A stretch of 64,000 bases of DNA, taken from Litoreibacter roseus (GTDB lineage: Bacteria > Pseudomonadota > Alphaproteobacteria > Rhodobacterales > Rhodobacteraceae). A model generated the notes under the pieces. The model had not been told where the DNA came from. It saw only the letters and a program-made list of their open reading frames with translations, and searched no databases. Shown here in pieces: positions 35,562 to 43,863 of this stretch. The stretch's first letter is position 1. Each line of letters starts with the position of its first letter. Position numbers and translations under genes: made by a program. The stretch spans positions 248,001 to 312,000 of the forward strand of contig NZ_BLJE01000003.1 of the NCBI RefSeq assembly GCF_009811795.1, written 5' to 3'.

Positions 35562-37121
35562 ATGCGTACCACGCTTGCGATTGCCGCCACCCTCATAGCC
35601 ACGGCGGCTCATGCGGAAACCTTCACCTGGGCGGGCAACACTGACCCCCAAACGATGGACCCCCATGCGGTCAACTCGGCACCTGTTCTTGGTTTTCTGA
35701 ACAATGTCTACGAAGGCTTGGTGCGGCGCGGGAAGGATATGACCATCGAGCCTGCGCTCGCCACAAGTTGGGAACCTATCGGCGACGGTGAAGGGTGGCG
35801 TTTCATATTGCGCCAAGGCGTTAAATTCCATGGCGGACAAGAATTCACCGCAGAGGATGTGATCTTCTCCTACGAGCGGGCCTCCAGCGAGCAGGCAGAC
35901 ACATCAAGTTGGTTTGCTCCAGTCTCTGAGGTGAACATGGTTGACGATTATACCGTCGATATTTTGACCACCGCACCCAATCCGATCTTTCCCGATAGCA
36001 TCGCAAACTGGATGATTATGGATGCCGGATGGGCCGCCGAAAATGGCGCGGAGCGGCCTGCAAAGGATGCCGAGAATTATGCAACCCTGAATGCCAATGG
36101 CACGGCCGCATTTCAACTGGTGGAACGTCAGCCCGGCCTGAAAACAGTTCTCGAACCATTTGCCGAATGGTGGGGCGACGCCGAACACAACATCACCAGG
36201 ACGGAGTTCACGCCGATCCAGAACTCCGCGACCGCTGTTGCTGCGCTGCTTTCGGGCGATGTGGACATGATCAATCCGGTCCCCATTCAGGATGCCGGAC
36301 GGATCGCCAGCCGCGATGGTGTAAAGGTTATTCAGGGGATCGAGGCGCGGGTGATTATGCTGGGCTTTCCGCATCAAGCGGCTGAGTTGAAATACGGTGC
36401 CGATGCGGGACAGCCGAATCCATTCGCAGACGCCAAGGTCCGGCAGGCGGTGGCCCACGCCGTCAACGTCCCCGCAATCCTGCAAACGATAATGCGCGGC
36501 AACGCAGAGGCCGCCAGCCAGCTGGTCAGTCCAGCCATGCGTGGATATTCAAGCGGTCTGGCCGAGCGTCCCGCCTATGACGTGGAAGGTGCGAAGGCGC
36601 TGCTGGCGGAGGCCGGATATGCAGATGGGTTCTCTTTCGGTCTGAAATGCCCAAATGACAGGTACTTGAATGATGAGGCCGTGTGTCAGGCAATCACCGG
36701 TATGCTCGCGCAGATTGGCCTGAAGGCGGAACTCGACGCCATGCCTGTCCGCAACTACTGGCCGGAATTGCGCGAAGATAATTTCGACATGTATCTCTTG
36801 GGATGGTCCCCGGGAACCTTTGACGCCGAGCATCCCATCCGCTTCTTGGCCAGCACGCCCAATGAAGAAAAGAAGCTGGGCAGCTGGAACTTCGGCGACT
36901 ACTCGAACGCAAGGGTTGACGAGCTTCTGCCGATGATCCAGTCCGAAATCGACGATGCCAAACGCCAAGGCATGCTGGATGAGGTGACGCAGATTCTGCA
37001 AGAAGAAACAGCCTATGTGCCGCTCTATGTCCAACCGCTTGTCTGGGGCGCGCAGGAAAACATAGAACTGACTCAGCGGCCCGATGATTTCTTCATTCTG
37101 CGGTGGGTGACCGTCAACTAG
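35562..37121 (+). CDS. Peptide ABC transporter substrate-binding protein, system B
   Basis: This is a 519-residue family 5 solute-binding protein. The signal peptide is MRTTLAIAATLIATAAHA, cleaved before ETFTW. The mature part starts TWAGNTDPQTMDPHAVNSAP and contains FILRQGVKFHGGQEFTAEDV. A GGAG site precedes the ATG at 35562. It differs clearly from the system A binding protein over their lengths, so the two are not a recent duplication (by eye). It is the first gene of operon B, downstream of the LysR gene. Confidence 0.93.
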   Translation: MRTTLAIAATLIATAAHAETFTWAGNTDPQTMDPHAVNSAPVLGFLNNVYEGLVRRGKDMTIEPALATSWEPIGDGEGWRFILRQGVKFHGGQEFTAEDVIFSYERASSEQADTSSWFAPVSEVNMVDDYTVDILTTAPNPIFPDSIANWMIMDAGWAAENGAERPAKDAENYATLNANGTAAFQLVERQPGLKTVLEPFAEWWGDAEHNITRTEFTPIQNSATAVAALLSGDVDMINPVPIQDAGRIASRDGVKVIQGIEARVIMLGFPHQAAELKYGADAGQPNPFADAKVRQAVAHAVNVPAILQTIMRGNAEAASQLVSPAMRGYSSGLAERPAYDVEGAKALLAEAGYADGFSFGLKCPNDRYLNDEAVCQAITGMLAQIGLKAELDAMPVRNYWPELREDNFDMYLLGWSPGTFDAEHPIRFLASTPNEEKKLGSWNFGDYSNARVDELLPMIQSEIDDAKRQGMLDEVTQILQEETAYVPLYVQPLVWGAQENIELTQRPDDFFILRWVTVN

Positions 37122-37205
37122 GCACACCAACCAAACGATAGATTGTGAGGGGATTTCCCCGGGTAACGCTTGACGTTCCAGAACGCTCGTGGACTTACTC
37201 TCACA

Positions 37206-38180
37206 ATGCTTGCCTATATCATCCGCCGTGTCTTTCAGTCCCTCGTTGTCCTTCTTGTGGTGGGCCTCGTGGCCTTTTCCATGTTCCGGTTTGTCGGCGA
37301 TCCGATCGACAACATGCTGGGTCAGGAACGCACGCAGGCGGATGTAGAGCGTCTTCGGACGCAACTGGGTCTCGATCAGCCCTTTCCCGTCCAGTACTAT
37401 AAATTTCTGGAACAGGCCGTTCAGGGCAACTTCGGGATATCCTATCGGCAAAGCCGCCCAGTGTCCGAAATCATTGCCGAACGGGCACCTGCAACGCTGG
37501 AACTGGCGGCGGTCTCCGGGCTCTTCGCGCTTGGGCTTGGCATCGGTTTGGGGGTGTTTACTGCGATCAGGCGAGACGGAATTGCCTCGAATTTGATCAT
37601 GAGTCTGTCACTGGTCGGGGTGTCTTTGCCGACATTTCTGATCGGGATATTGCTTATCTACGTGTTCTCGGTGGAGCTTGATTGGCTCCCGTCTTTCGGG
37701 CGGGGGGAAACGGTGGCTGTCGGTGGGTGGACCACCGGATTTCTGACACCTTCGGGTCTCAAGGCTTTGATTTTACCGGCGATTACACTGGGGCTCTACC
37801 AGATGACACTAATCATGCGACTGGTCCGATCCGAGATGCTTGAGGTCTTACGTCAAGATTATATTCGGTTCGCGCGCGCCCGCGGCCTTCGAGAAAAATC
37901 CGTGAACTTTAGACATGCGCTGAAAAACACATTGGTTCCTGTCATTACGGTGACGGGACTTCAACTGGGCGCGATCATTGCATTCGCGATCATTACCGAA
38001 ACGGTGTTCCAGTGGCCCGGTGTCGGCTTGCTCTTCATCAATGCCATTCAGTTTGTCGATATCCCGGTTATGGCGGCGTACCTGATGCTGATCTCGGTGA
38101 TGTTTGTCGGCATCAACCTTATCGTCGACCTGCTGTACTTCGCGATCGACCCACGGCTTCGCATCGACGGGAGACACTGA
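37206..38180 (+). CDS. Peptide ABC transporter permease, system B (DppB-like)
   Basis: This is a 324-residue permease with six spans: MLAYIIRRVFQSLVVLLVVG, then FRFVGDPIDNMLGQE, QAVQGNFGISYRQSRPVSEI, RAPATLELAAVSGLFALGLG and the EAA-like RARGLREKSVNFRHALKNTL. It ends DLLYFAIDPRLRIDGRH. The ATG at 37206 gives the usual DppB N-terminus. No strong ribosome-binding site is seen, and an upstream TTG at 37170 is an alternative. Its stop overlaps the next start by one base. Confidence 0.93.
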   Translation: MLAYIIRRVFQSLVVLLVVGLVAFSMFRFVGDPIDNMLGQERTQADVERLRTQLGLDQPFPVQYYKFLEQAVQGNFGISYRQSRPVSEIIAERAPATLELAAVSGLFALGLGIGLGVFTAIRRDGIASNLIMSLSLVGVSLPTFLIGILLIYVFSVELDWLPSFGRGETVAVGGWTTGFLTPSGLKALILPAITLGLYQMTLIMRLVRSEMLEVLRQDYIRFARARGLREKSVNFRHALKNTLVPVITVTGLQLGAIIAFAIITETVFQWPGVGLLFINAIQFVDIPVMAAYLMLISVMFVGINLIVDLLYFAIDPRLRIDGRH

Positions 38181-39130
38181 TGACCGATTTTCCGCTACCC
38201 TCGGCAACCAAACGACCGTCTCGCTTCAAAACCGCGTGGGACAGCGATTTTGCCTATGCATTCCGGAAATCGCCTGTCGCGATCATCTCTGCGACGATGG
38301 TGTTCCTGCTGATGGCGGCGGCGGTGTTTGCGCCCCTCATTGCCCCCTTTAACCCATTCGATCCCGCATCTCTCAACCTGATGAACGGGTTCACGCCGCC
38401 GTCTGAGGCCAATGCGTTCACAGGTGACAGCTTCCTCATGGGCACTGACGATCAGGGACGCGACGTGTTTTCCACCATTCTCTACGGCATGCGGATTTCA
38501 CTTTTTGTGGGCTTCGCTGCAGTTCTGTTCGCCCTTGTTTTGGGTGTCACGCTTGGCTTAATCGCGGGTTACGTCGGCGGCTGGACAGAGACATTGATCA
38601 TGCGGATCGCTGATGTTCAACTGACGTTCCCGTCTATTCTCGTGGCCATGCTGATCACGGGCGTCGCCAAAGGTTTCACGCCAGTTGAATACCGCGATCA
38701 ACTTGCGATTGTCGTGCTGATCGTCGCGATTGGTTTGTCGGACTGGGTGCAATTCGCCCGTGTCGTGCGCGGAGCCACACTGGTTGAGCGCAACAAGGAA
38801 TACGTGCAGGCGGCACGTCTGATCGGGCGATCTGGCCCCGCAATCATGGTGCGTCACATTCTGCCCAACGTTTTGAGCCCTGTTTTGGTGATCGCCACGA
38901 TTTCGCTGGCGCTGGCAATCATTGCCGAAGCCACGCTGAGCTTTCTGGGGGTCGGTGCGCCGCCCACCCAACCGTCACTCGGCACGCTCATTCGGATCGG
39001 GCAGGATTACCTTTTCTCCGGCGAATGGTGGATTTTGTTTTTCCCCGCCGTCACACTTCTTGCGCTTGCGTTGTCGGTCAATCTTTTGGGCGACTGGTTG
39101 CGGGACGCGCTCAACCCACGACTGCGCTGA
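38180..39130 (+). CDS. Peptide ABC transporter permease, system B (DppC-like)
   Basis: This is a 316-residue permease with about six spans. After a cytoplasmic start (MTDFPLPSATKRPSRFKTAW) comes the first span (AIISATMVFLLMAAAVFAPL), then the hallmark FLMGTDDQGRDVFSTILYGM, AARLIGRSGPAIMVRHILPN and LLGDWLRDALNPRLR. A start at 38180 overlaps the dppB-like stop by a single base (TGATG), whereas the longer in-frame reading at 38012 would overlap it heavily and is rejected. Confidence 0.93.
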   Translation: MTDFPLPSATKRPSRFKTAWDSDFAYAFRKSPVAIISATMVFLLMAAAVFAPLIAPFNPFDPASLNLMNGFTPPSEANAFTGDSFLMGTDDQGRDVFSTILYGMRISLFVGFAAVLFALVLGVTLGLIAGYVGGWTETLIMRIADVQLTFPSILVAMLITGVAKGFTPVEYRDQLAIVVLIVAIGLSDWVQFARVVRGATLVERNKEYVQAARLIGRSGPAIMVRHILPNVLSPVLVIATISLALAIIAEATLSFLGVGAPPTQPSLGTLIRIGQDYLFSGEWWILFFPAVTLLALALSVNLLGDWLRDALNPRLR

Positions 39131-39161
39131 CACCCACATAGCCGACACAAAGGATATCACC

Positions 39162-39620
39162 ATGAAGTTCACAACCACGCTCGCCGCAGCACTCCTATGT
39201 GCAACTCCGCTCTTTGCGCAGGATGAAGAACGTTTGGAAGCCGCGCGCGCTTACGTTGAAAGCGACGTGCAGCAAAAGTTGATGACCGACATGCTGTCGC
39301 CGGAGATGATCATGGCGCAAATGGGACCTGCACTGCAGCAAGTGCCGACGGAACAGTTGGAGATCATCACGAACATCGTCTCCGAAGAGGTTAACCGCAT
39401 CCGTCCCGCCATGGAGCAGGCGATGATCCAGGGCGCTGCAACGACCTTCTCACTGGAAGAAATCGAAGCGCTGACGGCCTTCTATTCATCCCCTTTGGGG
39501 GCGTCTGCCATGTCGAAGATGACACCTTTCATGCAAAGCACGATGGGCACACTTCAGCCCGAACTGCAGGCGATGCAAAGCCAAGTGATGCAGCGCGTGC
39601 AGGCCGAACTCCAACAGTAA
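39162..39620 (+). CDS. DUF2059 domain-containing periplasmic protein inside ABC operon
   Basis: This is a 152-residue exported protein. Signal peptide MKFTTTLAAALLCATPLFA (cleaved before QDEER) is followed by a helical DUF2059 domain. Its core ALTAFYSSPLGASAMSKMTP is the family signature, and several PTEQLEIITNIVSEEVNRI-type helices surround it. DUF2059 proteins have no settled function. It sits between the permease and ATPase genes of importer B, 31 and 8 bases from its neighbours, so it is co-transcribed. An accessory role for the importer or periplasmic peptide handling is conceivable. Confidence 0.88.
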   Translation: MKFTTTLAAALLCATPLFAQDEERLEAARAYVESDVQQKLMTDMLSPEMIMAQMGPALQQVPTEQLEIITNIVSEEVNRIRPAMEQAMIQGAATTFSLEEIEALTAFYSSPLGASAMSKMTPFMQSTMGTLQPELQAMQSQVMQRVQAELQQ

Positions 39621-39628
39621 GAGACCCC

Positions 39629-40618
39629 GTGACAACACCTGTTCTATCCGTCCGCGATCTGGTCGTGGAAATTCCCACACGCGAAGGCATTCTGCGCCCC
39701 GTCGACAATGTGAGCTATGACATTGCTGCTGGCGAGATTCTTGGTGTCGTTGGCGAATCCGGTGCCGGAAAGTCCATGACCGGCAACGCTGTGATCGGCC
39801 TTCTGGACCGCCCCGCGCGGATCACCAGCGGCGAGATACACGTCAATGGCGCGCGGGTGGATGATCTTCCGATTTCGCAGCTGCGCAAGAAGCGCGGCAA
39901 AGAGATCGGCATGGTGTTTCAGGACCCGCTGACCTCGCTCAATCCCTTGCTCCCGGTCGGCGAGCAATTGGCCGAGACGATCAGCGAGCATCTGGATGTA
40001 TCAAAGCCCGAGGCCCGCGCCCGCGCCATACGCGGGTTGGAGGAGGTCGGTATTCCTGCCGCAGCAGAACGGATCGACAGTTTCCCCCATGAGTTCTCGG
40101 GGGGTATGCGGCAACGGGTGGTCATTGCGCTGGCCCTTTGTGCAGAGCCCTCGCTTGTGATTGCGGATGAACCCACGACTGCGCTTGATGTCTCGGTGCA
40201 GGCCCAGATCACGGCTCTGCTGAAACGTCTTTGCAGGGAACGTGGGATGGCGGTGATGCTTGTGACCCACGACATGGGTGTGATTGCCGAAACAGCCGAC
40301 AGGGTTGCGGTGATGTATGCAGGCCGTCTGGCCGAGCTTGGCCCGGTCCGCGATGTCGTGACCGAGCCGCACCATCCCTACACGGACGGTCTGATGGGCT
40401 CGACACCTATCGCTTCCAAGGGACAGGCGCGGTTACGTCAGATCCCCGGCAACATGCCTCGGCTGACGGCGATGCCGAACGGCTGCGCCTTCCACCCGCG
40501 CTGCACTTACGTGCAGGACAAATGCCGCGTTGATCCGACACCCAGACTTGGCGGCGCGGACCCCAGAGCGGCCTGTTGGTATCCTCTGCGCGGTGCTGAT
40601 GTGGAGCAAGCATCATGA
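39629..40618 (+). CDS. Peptide ABC transporter ATP-binding protein, system B (DppD-like)
   Basis: This is a 329-residue ATPase: Walker A GESGAGKSMTGNAVI, Q-loop GMVFQDPLTSLNPLLPVGEQ, signature FSGGMRQRVVIA, Walker B LVIADEPTTALD and H-loop VMLVTHDMGVIAETAD. The C-terminal extension carries the peptide-importer cysteine motif (GCAFHPRCTYVQDKC, then ACW), which often binds an iron-sulfur cluster or metal. It starts with GTG at 39629, 8 bases after the DUF2059 gene. It overlaps the next ATPase by 4 bases. Confidence 0.93.
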   Translation: MTTPVLSVRDLVVEIPTREGILRPVDNVSYDIAAGEILGVVGESGAGKSMTGNAVIGLLDRPARITSGEIHVNGARVDDLPISQLRKKRGKEIGMVFQDPLTSLNPLLPVGEQLAETISEHLDVSKPEARARAIRGLEEVGIPAAAERIDSFPHEFSGGMRQRVVIALALCAEPSLVIADEPTTALDVSVQAQITALLKRLCRERGMAVMLVTHDMGVIAETADRVAVMYAGRLAELGPVRDVVTEPHHPYTDGLMGSTPIASKGQARLRQIPGNMPRLTAMPNGCAFHPRCTYVQDKCRVDPTPRLGGADPRAACWYPLRGADVEQAS

Positions 40619-41580
40619 GCGGGCTTGTTTCCGTCCGCAACCTGACGCGCATCTTTGATGTTTCAAAGCCTTTGTTGAACAGGATTATCGAGCGGCTGCC
40701 CAAGCGAAAGCTGACTGCCGTGTCCGACGCCAGTTTCGAGATCGAGGAACGCTCGGTTTATGCGCTTGTCGGCGAAAGCGGGTCTGGCAAATCGACTATA
40801 GGCAAAATGATCGTCGGCTTGCTGAGACCCAGTGAAGGTCATGTCGAGATCAACGGAATTGATCTGTTTCGTGAGACGGATGCGGAAAAAATCGACAGTG
40901 TGCGCAGTGATATCCAGATGATCTTTCAGGATCCATATGCCTCACTCAACCCCCGCTGGAAAGTGCGCGATATCGTCATCGAACCACTTGTGGCGCGGGG
41001 TAAACCAGCGGATGGCGTGGCCGAGAAATTGCTGGAGCAAGTGGGCCTGAGCGCCAATGACGCCGACAGGTTCCCGCATCAGTTTTCCGGTGGACAACGC
41101 CAGCGGATTTGCATCGCGCGCGCCTTGGCCTCAGAACCGAAGCTTATCGTGTGTGACGAGCCGACGAGCGCGCTTGATGTGTCTGTTCAGGCGCAAGTTC
41201 TGAACCTGATGAGCGATCTGAAAGACGAGTTCGGGCTGACTTACCTCTTTATCAGTCATGACCTGACCGTCGTGCAGCATATGGCGGACAAGATCGGCGT
41301 GCTTTATCTTGGACGGCTGGTCGAAGAAGCCGCGCCTGAGGATCTATTTGCCAATCCTAAACACCCCTACACGCGCATGCTTCTGGATGCGGCACCGCGG
41401 ATGGACGGGTTCGGGCGTGAGATCGAACCGCCTGAAGGCGAAATCCCGGACCCGATTAACCTGCCTTCGGGCTGCGCTTATCATCCGCGCTGTCCGATCG
41501 CGGTGGACCGCTGCAGCCGGGAACGTCCGTCGCTTGAACGCAAGGGCGCGTCTCGCGTGGCCTGTTTTCTCGCAGAATAG
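40615..41580 (+). CDS. Peptide ABC transporter ATP-binding protein, system B (DppF-like)
   Basis: This is a 321-residue ATPase: Walker A GESGSGKSTIGKMIV, Q-loop QMIFQDPYASLNPRWKVRDI, signature FSGGQRQRICIA, Walker B LIVCDEPTSALD, H-loop LFISHDLTVVQHMAD. The C-terminal cysteine region is GCAYHPRCPIAVDRCSRERP. It overlaps the dppD-like gene by 4 bases and ends operon B. Unlike its system A counterpart it retains the full C-terminal region. Confidence 0.93.
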   Translation: MSGLVSVRNLTRIFDVSKPLLNRIIERLPKRKLTAVSDASFEIEERSVYALVGESGSGKSTIGKMIVGLLRPSEGHVEINGIDLFRETDAEKIDSVRSDIQMIFQDPYASLNPRWKVRDIVIEPLVARGKPADGVAEKLLEQVGLSANDADRFPHQFSGGQRQRICIARALASEPKLIVCDEPTSALDVSVQAQVLNLMSDLKDEFGLTYLFISHDLTVVQHMADKIGVLYLGRLVEEAAPEDLFANPKHPYTRMLLDAAPRMDGFGREIEPPEGEIPDPINLPSGCAYHPRCPIAVDRCSRERPSLERKGASRVACFLAE

Positions 41581-41704
41581 CGATAATCCGACACCCTTAC
41601 TGACCTATGTATGCGCTGACGTAGCGTGATCGCGTGACTGAAAATCTGGTGAATTATTTCATAAGGTTGCTACAGTCAAAGCGGTATGAAAAACGGGGTG
41701 GACG

Positions 41705-41983
41705 ATGGACGGTGACCAACTTCTATCTCTCGGTGAAGATTTTCGCGTCGTGCTGGAACGCGCAAAATCACTGCAGGCCGAGGGATACCAGGAAGAGGTC
41801 AGTGCGGTTTTGATGCAAAGCGCATCGGATATGGCGGAAGCATGTGCATTCGCTTTGGCGCAGCTTGATGAAAAGCGCGACATCACTGAACTTTTCCTGA
41901 TCTCTGCGCGACTTGCCCGCATGACCGAGGCTTTGACATCAGAAAGGCAATCCATCCTTCGGGAAAGTTCCGCTCAAGGCTGA
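41705..41983 (+). CDS. Hypothetical helical protein (92 aa)
   Basis: I do not recognise this 92-residue protein. It is predicted fully helical and acidic, with repeated heptad-like stretches (LGEDFRVVLERAKSLQAEGY, ELFLISARLARMTEAL), no signal peptide and no membrane span. The ATG at 41705 has a weak purine-rich site. It stands alone after operon B and before the pirin gene, with a 124-base upstream gap that could hold a promoter. Coding looks likely from its size and regular composition, but no function can be given. Confidence 0.65.
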   Translation: MDGDQLLSLGEDFRVVLERAKSLQAEGYQEEVSAVLMQSASDMAEACAFALAQLDEKRDITELFLISARLARMTEALTSERQSILRESSAQG

Positions 41984-42058
41984 GACCATCTGCTTGGGCT
42001 GGCTTGTATTGGCGCGCCCCTGCGTTACCCTCCGATTAGCTGCAACGGAGGCGCACAT

Positions 42059-42997
42059 ATGAGTTGGAACCCCGCACTCGACCCCCATTGTCCTACGGGC
42101 AACGAAGTGGATGCCATCGAAACCGTTATCGTGCCAAGGGCACGGGATCTTGGCGGATTTGAAGTGCGTCGTGCGCTTCCCGCCCCGAAGCGGCAGATGG
42201 TTGGCCCGTTCATCTTTTTTGATCAAATGGGGCCCGCGGAGTTCATCACCGGACAGGGAATCGATGTTCGCCCTCATCCCCACATTGGCCTCGCGACGGT
42301 GACGTACCTCTATAAGGGTAAAATTCATCACCGGGATTCCCTTGGTACCGATCAATGGATCGAGCCGGGTGCAGTCAACTGGATGGTTGCGGGGCACGGC
42401 ATTACGCATTCCGAGCGGACGGATGGCGAGATAAGAAACCGACCCCACGATCTTTTCGGCATCCAGACGTGGGTCGCCATGCCCGCTGATCGTGAAGATG
42501 ATGCAGCAGCATTCGAGCATGCCGGGAAAGATACGCTTCCGGTAATCGAGGCCGAAGGGAAGCATGTCCGGCTGATCCTCGGCGACGCCTATGGCGCACG
42601 CGCGCCCGTAGAGACCCCGTCCGAGATGTTCTACGCAGATGCCATACTTGAAGCGAATGCGGCTATTCCCTTGCCTGACAATCATGAAGACCGGGGCGTC
42701 TACGTGGTCGATGGATCAATTTCTGTGGGTGGCGATGTATTTGAGGCAGGCCGGATGATGGTGTTTCGCCCGGGCGACAAAATCAGTCTCACGGCCGGGG
42801 AACACGGCGCACGGATCATGCTTTTGGGCGGTGCCACACTGGAAGGGCCCAGATATATCTGGTGGAACTTCGTCGCATCATCGAAAGAGCGGATCGAGGC
42901 CGCTAAAGAAGCTTGGCGGGCGGAAGATTGGGCCCATGGTCGTTTCCAGTTGCCGCCGGGCGATGACAGCGAACATATCCCACTACCGGACCGATGA
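42059..42997 (+). CDS. Pirin family protein
   Basis: This is a 312-residue bicupin protein. The N-terminal cupin has RRALPAPKRQMVGPFIFFDQ, the metal-binding histidine block RPHPHIGLATVTYLYKGKIH and GAVNWMVAGHGITHSER (His/Glu ligands). The C-terminal cupin contains RGVYVVDGSISVGGDVFEAG. Pirins of this type are Fe-binding; some have quercetinase activity and others regulatory roles. The specific role here is unknown. The gene overlaps the GNAT gene by 4 bases. Confidence 0.93.
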   Translation: MSWNPALDPHCPTGNEVDAIETVIVPRARDLGGFEVRRALPAPKRQMVGPFIFFDQMGPAEFITGQGIDVRPHPHIGLATVTYLYKGKIHHRDSLGTDQWIEPGAVNWMVAGHGITHSERTDGEIRNRPHDLFGIQTWVAMPADREDDAAAFEHAGKDTLPVIEAEGKHVRLILGDAYGARAPVETPSEMFYADAILEANAAIPLPDNHEDRGVYVVDGSISVGGDVFEAGRMMVFRPGDKISLTAGEHGARIMLLGGATLEGPRYIWWNFVASSKERIEAAKEAWRAEDWAHGRFQLPPGDDSEHIPLPDR

Positions 42998-43518
42998 CCG
43001 TCCTCAGACCCCTAAACACAGCGGATCTGGCCGCTGTCGCCAAGTTGCAGACGAACAGTTGGGGGGAAAACTACGCCAATGTTCTACCACCAGACTACCT
43101 TTCAGGTCCGATGCAACGCGACATCGCGGCCCGCTGGGCCAAGGGTCTCACGGAAACGGATCTTGTCCTGGGCGCCTTTGATCCGGCAGGTGATTTGTCG
43201 GGCTTTATCGCAATAAAGCTGATCGAACCCGCGCCCTACATCGACAATCTTCATATCCGTCGGGATGCATGGGGGCAGGGGCTTGCGACGCGGCTGATGT
43301 CCTATGCTGCGGCAAGGCTGTCAGAGATGGGCCATGATGCGGCTTGGTTGACGGTGCTTGACACCAATATTCGCGCCAGGGCGCTTTATTCCCGGCTTGG
43401 GGGCAAGGAGGGGCCGCCCGGTCCCGATGAGATGTTTGGACAGGCCGTCGTAAGTTGTCCGGTGCATTGGACTGACCTCCGCGCCCTCGCACAATTGGGT
43501 GGATCGGGTGAAAAGTGA
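42994..43518 (+). CDS. GNAT family N-acetyltransferase
   Basis: This is a 174-residue Gcn5-related acetyltransferase. The core is DNLHIRRDAWGQGLATRLMS (acetyl-CoA pyrophosphate loop in beta4/alpha3), followed by WLTVLDTNIRARALYSRLGG (motif B). The N-terminus is RPLNTADLAAVAKLQTNSWG. The substrate cannot be predicted. The 4-base overlap with the pirin gene implies a two-gene operon. Confidence 0.9.
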   Translation: MTVLRPLNTADLAAVAKLQTNSWGENYANVLPPDYLSGPMQRDIAARWAKGLTETDLVLGAFDPAGDLSGFIAIKLIEPAPYIDNLHIRRDAWGQGLATRLMSYAAARLSEMGHDAAWLTVLDTNIRARALYSRLGGKEGPPGPDEMFGQAVVSCPVHWTDLRALAQLGGSGEK

Positions 43519-43600
43519 CATCAATGCAGGATCGCCGCTTGACGGGGCGTGGCGTGGATCATAAACCCTGCGGCACGCCTGAGAGATCGGGCTGCAGTGA

Positions 43601-43677
43601 GCGGTTGTAGCTCAGTTGGTTAGAGTACCGGCCTGTCACGCCGGGGGTCGCGGGTTCGAGCCCCGTCAACCGCGCCA
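43601..43677 (+). tRNA. tRNA-Asp(GTC), first copy
   Basis: This is a complete 77-base tRNA with an encoded CCA end. The acceptor stem pairs GCGGTTG with CAACCGC, the anticodon stem closes loop CTGTCAC (anticodon GTC, Asp), and the T-loop is GGGTTCGAGCCCC. The short region to the second copy contains a GGACC-gcaa-GGTCC hairpin (43694-43707), perhaps a processing or spacer element. Confidence 0.98.
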
Positions 43678-43714
43678 TCACTGCCTGACATAAGGACCGC
43701 AAGGTCCGACCTGC

Positions 43715-43791
43715 GCGGTTGTAGCTCAGTTGGTTAGAGTACCGGCCTGTCACGCCGGGGGTCGCGGGTTCGAGCCCCGTCAACCGCGCCA
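43715..43791 (+). tRNA. tRNA-Asp(GTC), second identical copy
   Basis: This is identical over all 77 bases to the copy at 43601-43677. It lies 37 bases downstream in the same orientation and was probably produced by tandem duplication or kept identical by gene conversion. Both copies include CCA. Confidence 0.98.
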
Positions 43792-43863
43792 CTTTCCCCC
43801 TTTTTCGTGTTTCTGTCTTGGAGTTGAGAAAAGTAGTTCATTTTCGGACAGGAAGCCGGTTGT

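Noticed and set aside
43559-43792. Minus-strand frame with a repeated peptide (MARLTGLEPATPGVTGRYSN twice)
   Set aside because: It is antisense to two tandem tRNA-Asp genes, and the repeated peptide arises from tRNA identity. This is a known false-ORF type.
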